NCBI GenBank assembly: GCA_022822425.1
Contig: JAJEBS010000226.1
Span: 1 to 41,560 of the forward strand
Source: Gemmatimonadota bacterium
GTDB taxonomy: Bacteria > Gemmatimonadota > Gemmatimonadetes > Longimicrobiales > Gaopeijiaceae
Length of the DNA: 41,560 nucleotides
Direction of reading: 5' to 3'
The position numbers were made by a program, and so were the translations under genes. Shown here piece by piece: positions 14,629 through 21,573 of this stretch. How positions within the stretch are numbered: position 1 is the first letter of the stretch; every line of letters begins with the position of its first letter. Below the pieces are notes generated by a model. It did not search any database. It was not told the DNA's origin and was given only the letters and a program-made list of their open reading frames with translations.

Positions 14629-16115
14629 GTCGTCGCACCCGCGGGAACCGCCCTTGTAGCCTTCCCGCTCCCGGCCTCGGCCACGCCCGCGTCCGCCGCG
14701 TCCGCTCCCCGGATCCGATCCGGGAGCACCTTGCCCGGGTTGCACAGGCCTGCAGGATCGAACACGCGGCGCACCGACTCCATCGCCCGCAGGGTGTCGT
14801 CGGAGTGGATCAGCGACATGTAGTCGCGCTTGTCGAGCCCCACGCCGTGTTCGCCGGTGATCGTTCCCCCGGCTTCGACGCAGATGCGCATGATCTCCCT
14901 GGAGGCCCGCTCCACCCGCTCCATCTCGTCGGCGTCGCGCCGGTCGAAGAGGATGTTGGGGTGCAGGTTGCCGTCTCCGGCGTGGAAGACGTTGGCGACC
15001 TTGAGGTCGTAGCGCACGCCGATCTGCGCGATCTGCGCCAGGACGTCGGGAAGCTTCGTGCGCGGGACGGTGGCGTCCTGCACCAGCAGGTCGGGGGCGA
15101 TCCTGCCCATGGCGCCGAAAGCCTTCTTCCTTCCCTTCCATAGCGCGGCGCGCGCATCCGCGGACGTGGCCTTGCGCACCTCGCGCGCCCCGCACTCCAG
15201 GCACGCCGCCTCCGCGCGCGCGGCCTCGGCCTCAAGCCCCGCCTCGATGCCATCGAACTCGACCACCAGCGCGGCCGCCGCGTCGGTGGGATATCCGGCG
15301 GCGAAGATGCTCTCTTCCACTGCCCGAATGGTGGCCTGGTCGATGATCTCGAGCGCCGCCGGGAGCAGGCCGTCCGCGATGATCGCGGTCACCGCCCGCC
15401 CCGCGTCCTCCAACCGCTCGAAGATGCCGAGCAGCGTGTGCGTCGCCTGCGGCAGCGGCAGCAGTTCGAGATCGATTTCCACCGCGATGCCGAAACAGCC
15501 CTCCGATCCCACGAACAGTCCCGCGAGGTCGAATTCCCCGGTGTCCAGCCCGCGGTCGCCCAGGTACACGCGGCTCCCGTCCGGCAGCACCACGTCCAAC
15601 CCCCGGATGTAGCGGGAGGTGACCCCGTACTTGAGGCAGTGGGGGCCGCCCGAATTCTCCGCGACGTTGCCGCCGACCGAGCAGGCGCTCTGCGACGAGG
15701 GATCCGGGGCGTAGTAGAGGCCGTGGGGCCTGGCCGCCGCGGTGAGGTGGGCGTTCACCACGCCGGGCTGGATGCGCGCCCGCCGGTTGTGCAGATCGAG
15801 TTCCAGAATCCGGTTCATGCGCGCCGTGCACACCACCACCGCCCCGTCGACCGCGAGCGCGCCGCCGGAGAGGCCCGTTCCCGATCCGCGCGCCACGAAG
15901 GGCACGCGCTCGGCGGTGATCGCACGCACCGCCCGGGCGGTTTCGTCCCCGTCCCGGGGGAGCACGACCGCCCGTGGCGGATAGCGATAGGCCGTGAGGC
16001 CGTCGGACTCGTACACCATGAGCCGGGCGGGGTCGGTGATGACACCGTCCTCGCCCACAATGCGGACGAGTTCCTCCGCCAGCCCGGTCGACAGGCGCGG
16101 TGGTTTGGCGATCAC
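14625..16115 (-). CDS. glcD: Glycolate oxidase subunit GlcD, FAD-linked oxidase
   Basis: This 496-residue protein is a full-length GlcD/D-lactate dehydrogenase-type flavoprotein. The FAD-binding region reads VPFVARGSGTGLSGGAL and GGNVAENSGGPHCLKYG. The C-terminal FAD-oxidase domain has VANVFHAGDGNLHPNILF and TGEHGVGLDKRDYM, including the conserved His and Glu residues of the active site, and ends with FDPAGLCNPGKVLP. It oxidises glycolate, D-lactate or a related 2-hydroxy acid at the membrane in a GlcDEF complex. The stop overlaps glcE by four bases. The metallo-beta-lactamase gene upstream is 81 nt away on the same strand. Confidence 0.94.
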   Translation of the reverse strand: MIAKPPRLSTGLAEELVRIVGEDGVITDPARLMVYESDGLTAYRYPPRAVVLPRDGDETARAVRAITAERVPFVARGSGTGLSGGALAVDGAVVVCTARMNRILELDLHNRRARIQPGVVNAHLTAAARPHGLYYAPDPSSQSACSVGGNVAENSGGPHCLKYGVTSRYIRGLDVVLPDGSRVYLGDRGLDTGEFDLAGLFVGSEGCFGIAVEIDLELLPLPQATHTLLGIFERLEDAGRAVTAIIADGLLPAALEIIDQATIRAVEESIFAAGYPTDAAAALVVEFDGIEAGLEAEAARAEAACLECGAREVRKATSADARAALWKGRKKAFGAMGRIAPDLLVQDATVPRTKLPDVLAQIAQIGVRYDLKVANVFHAGDGNLHPNILFDRRDADEMERVERASREIMRICVEAGGTITGEHGVGLDKRDYMSLIHSDDTLRAMESVRRVFDPAGLCNPGKVLPDRIRGADAADAGVAEAGSGKATRAVPAGATT

Positions 16116-16196
16116 GGCACGGCTCCCGGTGAAGGAGAAGCGCGCGTCCGGCGGGAGCGGACCGCCGCCGGTAACGCGCGCCGCGTCAGGGGAATA

Positions 16197-16934
16197 CTAC
16201 CCCCCGGCGGCCAGATAGTCGAGCATGGCTGCGATGCTCGCCTCGGCGGCGTCGCGGAGCCCGGGCGGCAGCTCGTCGCCGTAGATCATGGTGACCAGTT
16301 GCGCCGGCGTCGCGGCGGGATGATCGCGCTGGGCCTGCTCCGCCTGTTCGATGCGGGCGAGGCGATGTTCGCGGTATGCCGCGAGCGCCCCCGGCACATC
16401 CTTGATCGGCGGCCCGTGCGCCGGATGGATCACGGTCGGCGCCAGCGACTCGATCCGTTCCAGCGACGCCAGGTAGTCGCGCACGCACCCCGGATACTCG
16501 CCCACCCAGGTGGTGCTGCCCTCGCCCAGCATCAGGTCGCCCGCGAACAGGGCCCGGGCGCGCGGCCACGAAAAACACACGTGCTCGGCGCAGTGCCCCG
16601 GCGTGTCCACGGCCAGCAGCTCGCCCTCATCGGTCTCCACCGCGGCGCCGTCGGCGAGGGGGCCATCCGCGTCCCGACACGGTCCGAGCAAGGGGGCTCC
16701 GAGCGCGTCCGCGAGGGCGCGGGCGCAACCGGAGTGGTCGGCATGGTCGTGGGTTACCAGCACGGCGACGCGACGCGCACCCGCGAGCGCGGTCCGGAGC
16801 GCACGCAGGTGATCCGCATCGTCAGGGCCGGGATCGATCACCGCCGCCACCTGGCGCCCGACGATGCAGGTCCGGGTTCCGTCGAGGGTGAACGGCCCCG
16901 GGTTGGCTGCCGTAAAGACTCGCGGGCGGGTCAT
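16197..16934 (-). CDS. Metallo-beta-lactamase fold hydrolase (LACTB2-like)
   Basis: The 245-residue protein carries the complete MBL metal-binding set: LVTHDHADHSG (His62, His64, Asp66, His67), DTPGHCAEHVCF, LFAGDLMLGEG (bridging Asp) and VIHPAHGPPI (late His). The C-terminus (LARIEQAEQAQRDHPAATP, LVTMIYGDELPPGL) is the helical domain of the LACTB2/CPSF-like group of MBL hydrolases, whose members include RNases and thioester hydrolases. It is cytoplasmic, as it has no signal peptide. Substrate is unknown. It lies between the GAF gene and glcD on the same strand. Confidence 0.88.
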   Translation of the reverse strand: MTRPRVFTAANPGPFTLDGTRTCIVGRQVAAVIDPGPDDADHLRALRTALAGARRVAVLVTHDHADHSGCARALADALGAPLLGPCRDADGPLADGAAVETDEGELLAVDTPGHCAEHVCFSWPRARALFAGDLMLGEGSTTWVGEYPGCVRDYLASLERIESLAPTVIHPAHGPPIKDVPGALAAYREHRLARIEQAEQAQRDHPAATPAQLVTMIYGDELPPGLRDAAEASIAAMLDYLAAGG

Positions 16935-16995
16935 GGCGAGCGCGGATCGGTCCCGCCCACGGTCATGCCCGGGACAACTCGATGGTCGCTGTCCG

Positions 16996-17463
16996 CTACC
17001 GTCGCTCGTGGACGAACTGCTCGGCGAGCTTGTCGGCGATCATCTGCACGGCGAGTTCGTCGTCATCGCTGAAGGCCGCCGGCGTGCGGCTGTCGATGTC
17101 GATCTGCCCGAAGATCTCCTTGCCCGCCCGGATCAGGACCACGAGCTCGGATTTCACGTTGGGGTTGCACGAGAGGTAGTTGTCGACCGCGCCCACGTCG
17201 GGCACGTTCTGGTTCTTGCCGGTCGCCACCGCGGTGCCGCACACACCCGTGCCCACGGGAATCTTCGCGTGCTCGGTGCTGGCTCCGATGTAGTTGTGAA
17301 GCCAGAGTTCATCCTCGTCCTCGCCCAGCAGATAGACGCCCACCCAGTCGAAGTTGTCGGTCCGGGACAGCCCCCGAACCGCGTGACGCAGGAGGGCATC
17401 CGACAGATAGCCCTGCTCTCTCAGGCGCTGCAGGTCGCCGAGCAATTCTACGGTGTTCACCAT
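16996..17463 (-). CDS. GAF-domain protein related to free methionine-R-sulfoxide reductase
   Basis: The 155-residue protein is a single GAF domain of the fRMsr (YebR) type. The family segments IPVGTGVCGTAVATGKNQNV and CNPNVKSELVVLI, followed by FGQIDIDS, are present. Two of the three active-site cysteines of fRMsr are conserved (Cys75 and Cys99, corresponding to the later two). The first one, normally a few residues before the IP, is absent (EHAKIPVG). The catalytic cysteine in E. coli fRMsr is the last, so the enzyme may still reduce free Met-R-sulfoxide with a changed recycling route, or it may be a sensor. No membrane segment is seen. Confidence 0.82.
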   Translation of the reverse strand: MVNTVELLGDLQRLREQGYLSDALLRHAVRGLSRTDNFDWVGVYLLGEDEDELWLHNYIGASTEHAKIPVGTGVCGTAVATGKNQNVPDVGAVDNYLSCNPNVKSELVVLIRAGKEIFGQIDIDSRTPAAFSDDDELAVQMIADKLAEQFVHERR

Positions 17464-17574
17464 GTTGTCGATCTTCTCCGTGGTGCGGCGCCTCGAGCCC
17501 CGCCGGTTTCCGGTTTCCCCGCCGCCCTCATCCGCGTCACCTCCAAGATGAAAGATAACGCGATCGAGCGCACG

Positions 17575-18834
17575 TCAGGCGCGATCCGCGATTGCCTCCG
17601 CGAAGTCCGACCCGCTGGGTTCCTGGAACGCCTTCAGCCCGAACTCCGGCAGAATCGCGATCAGATGGTCGAAGAGGTCGGCCTGGAGTCCCTCGTAGTT
17701 CGCCCACGCGGTGTCGCTCGAGAAGCAGTAGATCTCGATGGGCACGCCCTGCGGTCCGGGCGCGAGCTGGCGGGCCAGTACCGTCATCTCCTGACTGATG
17801 CGGCGGTTGGCCTTCAGGTAGTTGAGGACGTAGAAGCGGAACGTTCCGAGGTTGGTCAGGCGCCGGATCTCCGGGATGATGCCGGGATCGCCCTGGGCCT
17901 TGGCGGCGTTGTAGCTCTCGATCCTGCGCCGCGCCTCGATCATGTATTCGCGCAGCGTCTCGTAGCGCGACAGCCGCTCGATTTCGTCGTCGGTCAGGAA
18001 GCGCACCGAATTCATGTCGACGCGCAGCGACCGCTTGATGCGCCGTCCCCCGGCCTCCGTCATCCCTCGCCAGTTCTTGAAGGACTCGCTGATGAACTTG
18101 TGGGTGGGGATGGTGGAGATGGTCTTGTCCCAGTTCTGGATCTTGACCGTGTGCAGCGCGATCTCGATGACGTCCCCGTCGGTGTTGGCCTGCGGCATCG
18201 AAACCCAGTCGCCGATGCGGATCATGTCGTTGGACATGATCTGGATGCTCGCGACCAGCGACAGGATGGTGTCGCGGAAGATGAGCATGAGAACGGCCGT
18301 GAGCGCGCCGATCCCGGAGAGGAAGACCAGGGGGCTCTGGTTCGCCAGAATCGCAATGGCGACGACACCCGCCCCCAGGTAGGCCAGCAGGCTCACGCCC
18401 TGGAGGTAGCCCTTGATCGGCCGCGAACGCGACTGCTCGAAGGCTTCCACGTAGATGTCGTTGACCGCGTCGAGGAAGGCGCTGAACGCCGCGGCCGCGG
18501 CCATCACGATGACGGCGGCGGAAAGACGGCGCGCGAACGTCCAGGCGAGAATGAGCCCGGCGGACTCGGTCCCGGCGGCCGCCTCGGCGGGCGTCACGCC
18601 CAGCACCGGCCCGATGCCGTAGTAGACGATGGCGGCGGGCACGATATGGGAGAGACGGGCGAAGACCTTGCGCTCGATGACGCGGTCGTCCCAGGAGGAA
18701 CGGGTCCGGGCCGCAACCCGCCGGATCGCGCCGTGGACGATGCGGGTGGTCACCCAGTCCACGATCCACGCCGCGGCGACGAGGATCACGAGACCGGCGA
18801 CCAGGCTGAGCCAGTTGTCGGGGAGGAAGGGCAT
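17575..18834 (-). CDS. MscS-family mechanosensitive channel (YbdG-like)
   Basis: The 419-residue protein starts with five hydrophobic helices (LSLVAGLVILVAAAWIV is the first) and continues into the MscS pore helix and beta domain, FLSGIGALTAVLMLIFRDTI, then NDMIRIGDWVSMPQANTDGD. The C-terminal cytoplasmic domain is long, with TIPTHKFISESFKNWRGMTE and MNSVRFLTDDEIERLSRY, which is the pattern of the E. coli YbdG (MscM) group. It opens under membrane tension and releases solutes after osmotic downshock. It has its own upstream region; the GAF gene follows after 111 nt. Confidence 0.9.
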   Translation of the reverse strand: MPFLPDNWLSLVAGLVILVAAAWIVDWVTTRIVHGAIRRVAARTRSSWDDRVIERKVFARLSHIVPAAIVYYGIGPVLGVTPAEAAAGTESAGLILAWTFARRLSAAVIVMAAAAAFSAFLDAVNDIYVEAFEQSRSRPIKGYLQGVSLLAYLGAGVVAIAILANQSPLVFLSGIGALTAVLMLIFRDTILSLVASIQIMSNDMIRIGDWVSMPQANTDGDVIEIALHTVKIQNWDKTISTIPTHKFISESFKNWRGMTEAGGRRIKRSLRVDMNSVRFLTDDEIERLSRYETLREYMIEARRRIESYNAAKAQGDPGIIPEIRRLTNLGTFRFYVLNYLKANRRISQEMTVLARQLAPGPQGVPIEIYCFSSDTAWANYEGLQADLFDHLIAILPEFGLKAFQEPSGSDFAEAIADRA

Positions 18835-18857
18835 GGGTTTGGTCTCCGGCTTCCGCG

Positions 18858-18920
18858 CTAGATCTTCCTGCGCAGCCAGTCCAGGACGAAGCGCAAGGCG
18901 TACCTGAGAATCCGCATCAT
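18858..18920 (-). CDS. Possible 20-residue leader peptide upstream of the MscS gene
   Basis: A complete short frame on the channel strand begins with two Met codons at 18920 and ends at TAG 18858-18860, 23 nt before the channel's ATG. It would encode MMRILRYALRFVLDWLRRKI, a basic, amphipathic peptide. No good Shine-Dalgarno sequence precedes it. It may be a leader peptide or chance. Confidence 0.3.
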   Translation of the reverse strand: MMRILRYALRFVLDWLRRKI

Positions 18921-19168
18921 GGCGGGGCCGTCCTTATTCGGTTTTCGAGCATCGACTGCCGGATACCGGCGGTCACGATAAGGACGTGTACGGAAGAAGG
19001 AGGGTCAAGGGTTTGGCGCGGCGCACGCCGGGGCCCTGGCTCGCGGAGGGACCGGGCATCAGCGAATGAGGGAGAGCTGAGCGTAACGCCGTCGAACGGC
19101 TCGTCCGTGTCAGTTTGATGATGCTATCATCGATTTGACATGGATCACAGACTGCATCAGACTGAGGT
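18921..19168. other. Divergent spacer between MscS region and DUF4143 ATPase
   Basis: This 248-nt spacer holds no convincing gene. Its right end is lower in GC than the surroundings. It contains a perfect 15-bp palindrome and a 10-bp-spaced direct repeat, listed separately. Promoters for both flanking genes should lie here. Confidence 0.4.
19117..19164 (+). promoter_or_regulatory. Palindrome, -35-like box and direct repeats upstream of the DUF4143 ATPase
   Basis: GATGAT (19117-19122) and ATCATC (19126-19131) form a perfect inverted repeat around GCT. TTGACA, a consensus -35, follows at 19135-19140. CAGACTG then occurs twice, at 19148-19154 and 19158-19164, one helical turn apart and just before the ATG at 19169. 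I find no good -10. This cluster looks like a regulated start region. Confidence 0.4.
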
Positions 19169-20413
19169 ATGATCGCTCGACATCTGACGCCCGCGCTGAA
19201 GCGAGCTGCGGAGCGGTACCCGGTCGTCACCCTGACCGGCCCGCGCCAGTCCGGCAAGACGACTCTGGTGCGGGCCGTCTTCTCCGGACACCGGTACACG
19301 TCGCTGGAGGCGCCCGACGTCCGCGCGCGCGCCCTCTCCGATCCACGCGGGTTCCTGGCAAGGGGCGACCCTGTGATTCTCGACGAGATCCAGCGGGCGC
19401 CCGAGCTCCTTTCCTACGTTCAGGGGCTGGTGGATGAGGATCCCCGCCCGGGCCGGTTCATCGTCACGGGCTCGCAGAACATCCTGCTCATGAAGGCCGT
19501 ATCGCAGACGCTGGCGGGGCGGACAGCGCTGCTGCTGCTCCCCCCCTTTTCGCTGGCGGAACTGCACGGTCTGCCTCCGTGGGACCCGCGCGAACTGGAC
19601 CGCGGCTCCGCAGCCCTGCCCGCGAATGCGATTGCGCGACTCTCCGACATGGATCTGTGGGAGGCGCTGGTGACCGGCTTCTATCCGCCCGTACACGACC
19701 GGGGACTCTCGGCAAGCGAGTGGATGGGCGACTACTTTCGCACCTATGTGGAGCGCGATCTCCGCGAGGTGACCCAGGTTCTGGATCTCGGAGCCTTCGA
19801 GACCTTCGTGCGTCTGGCAGCCGGGCGCACAGCGACGGAACTCAACCTCAGCGGGCTGGCCAGCGATGCGGGGATCACACACCAGACCGCTCGGCGCTGG
19901 CTCACCGCGCTCGAAATCGGGTATGTCGCAACCACGCTTCCCTCCCATCATGCGAACTATCGCAAGCGGCTGCGGAAACGGCCCAGGCTTCACTTTCTCG
20001 ACAGCGGCCTGGTGTGCTACCTGCTGGGCATCGGGGACGCCGCCACCCTGGAGAGGCATCCGCTGCGGGGCGCGATATTCGAGTCATTCGTGGTGGCGGA
20101 GCTCACCAAGGCCTTCGCCGCAATGCGTCGCGATGCGCCGCTCTTCTTCTGGCGCGATGCGACCGGACACGAAATCGATATCCTCATCGACACGGGGAAT
20201 CGCCAGATCCCGATCGAGGTCAAGTCGGGTCGAACGGTACCGCCGGATGCGGTAGCAGGCCTCAGGTGGTGGACCGCCATCCCCTCAAATCCGAATCGGG
20301 GAGGCGTCCTCGTTCACGGCGGCACGGAGAGCTTCGATCTGAGCGGCTTCCGAGTGCTGCCGTGGTTTCTGGCCGCAGGTGTGGACGCGGATCCTCCCAG
20401 GCCTCCTGCCTGA
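19169..20413 (+). CDS. ATPase with DUF4143 domain
   Basis: The 414-residue protein has an AAA-type P-loop at the N-terminus (TLTGPRQSGKTTLVR, residues 21-35) and a Walker B DPVILDEIQRAP near residue 70, followed by GRFIVTGSQNILL, a sensor-like segment. The centre has the DUF4143 hallmark MGDYFRTYVERDLREVTQV and a helix-turn-helix-like SGLASDAGITHQTARRWLTA. The C-terminus carries ATGHEIDILID then QIPIEVKSG, which resembles the D...ExK active site of PD-(D/E)xK nucleases. This is a widespread family that often spreads as a single-gene mobile cassette; its cellular role is unknown. It begins with ATG 19169 behind a close GAGG. Its 3' end overlaps the reading frame of a decayed gene on the other strand. 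Confidence 0.9.
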   Translation: MIARHLTPALKRAAERYPVVTLTGPRQSGKTTLVRAVFSGHRYTSLEAPDVRARALSDPRGFLARGDPVILDEIQRAPELLSYVQGLVDEDPRPGRFIVTGSQNILLMKAVSQTLAGRTALLLLPPFSLAELHGLPPWDPRELDRGSAALPANAIARLSDMDLWEALVTGFYPPVHDRGLSASEWMGDYFRTYVERDLREVTQVLDLGAFETFVRLAAGRTATELNLSGLASDAGITHQTARRWLTALEIGYVATTLPSHHANYRKRLRKRPRLHFLDSGLVCYLLGIGDAATLERHPLRGAIFESFVVAELTKAFAAMRRDAPLFFWRDATGHEIDILIDTGNRQIPIEVKSGRTVPPDAVAGLRWWTAIPSNPNRGGVLVHGGTESFDLSGFRVLPWFLAAGVDADPPRPPA

Positions 20414-21441
20414 GGAAGCAGGGTTCGGCGTCGGCCGCAGCCTCCGGATGGATGATGCGCTGGACCAGTCCCCCCGAAGCGTCGTCCTGCCACTGCACCT
20501 GCAGCGCCGTCAGGGCGCGTTGCCCGCCGGCCTCCTTGGTGCCCAGGGAATAGACGCCGTAGGGGCCGAGCACGGTCTCGGTGGACGCTGAGAACAGGTA
20601 GTCCCGGACCGCGCCCGCATCGAGCGCTCCCGTTGCCGTCGGCGTGGCCTCGATGGCTTCGGCCAGGAGCTCCACGGCTCCGAATCCGCCCGCCGCGTGA
20701 TAGCCCGGGTCCGATCCGTGCGCCTGCCGGTAGCGTTGAACGAAGGTCTCGCTGTCGGCGATGTGGCCCGAGGTGCGCACTGCCGGGATCCATGACGCGG
20801 CGGCCGTCATGCAGCGCGCCAGGTCGCCGACATCCTGCGGGAACCTCGGGTCGGCCGGGCCAAGGGAGAGATTCACCATGAACGGCGCGTAGTCCGCCGC
20901 CGCCAGTGCCCGCGTGAAGGCGACCGCGTCATCATAGTAGCCTCCGCCGATGAAAAGATCGGCCCCGGCGCCGCGCGCGGCCGCTACCAGCCCCGCGTGG
21001 TCCGCTCCACCGACGCCCGCGGTCGGACCACACCCCGGGAGCCGACGCCATCGGCGCGATGAGCGGCCAGCCCGCCGCCTCGGTCACCGCCACCACGGCC
21101 TCCGTGATCGGGGTGCCGAAGGGACCCAGCAGCGCGTCGATGGAGTCGGACGCCATGAACTCGTCGTACAGGCGGGCCGCGGTCGCCGGATCGCTCCCAT
21201 CGTCGCGGGTCACCAGGCGCACCTCCTTGCCGCCGATGCCGCCCATCTCGTTCAGCATCTCCACGCCGAGCCGGTAGCCCCGGACCATCTCACCGGCCGA
21301 CTGGGTGCGGATCCCGGTCTCGGAGACCGTTGCCGCGATCGTAATGAGTTCAGGTTCGTCCGGCGGGGCGACGGCGTCGCGGCAGCCCGCCGCGACCATG
21401 AGCATCACCCAGAGCACCGCCAGGTCCCGTGTATTTCGCAT
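20262..21441 (-). pseudogene. Broken branched-chain amino-acid-type ABC substrate-binding lipoprotein
   Basis: The first part starts at ATG 21441 behind AGAGGAC, with a signal and lipobox (LMVAAGC) and a LivJ-like N-terminal lobe: ITIAATVSETGIRTQSAGE, GVEMLNEMGGIGGKEVRLV and LLGPFGTPITEAVVAVTEAA. It is in one frame to about 21030 (APMASAPGVW). The second part, in another frame, reads GLVAAARGAGADLFIGGGYY, then DDAVAFTRALAAADYAPFMV and continues to ELLAEAIEATPTATG and YGVYSLGTKEAG. By the usual family order roughly 50-60 residues between the two lobes are missing, so this is an internal deletion with a frame change, not a single-base slip. The 3' end runs into the DUF4143 gene and stops only at 20262. 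It was probably a periplasmic solute receptor; no permease genes are nearby. Confidence 0.8.
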
Positions 21442-21573
21442 CTGTCCTCTTCCCGTCATTCGGTCGCGCACGTTCCTCATCAAGGAGCGTGCGCCCGCAT
21501 TCGTGCTGAACGGCACGTAAGGCGACGTGCGTCATTCAGGGCGAATATGACGACAAAACGACGACGATCAAAA

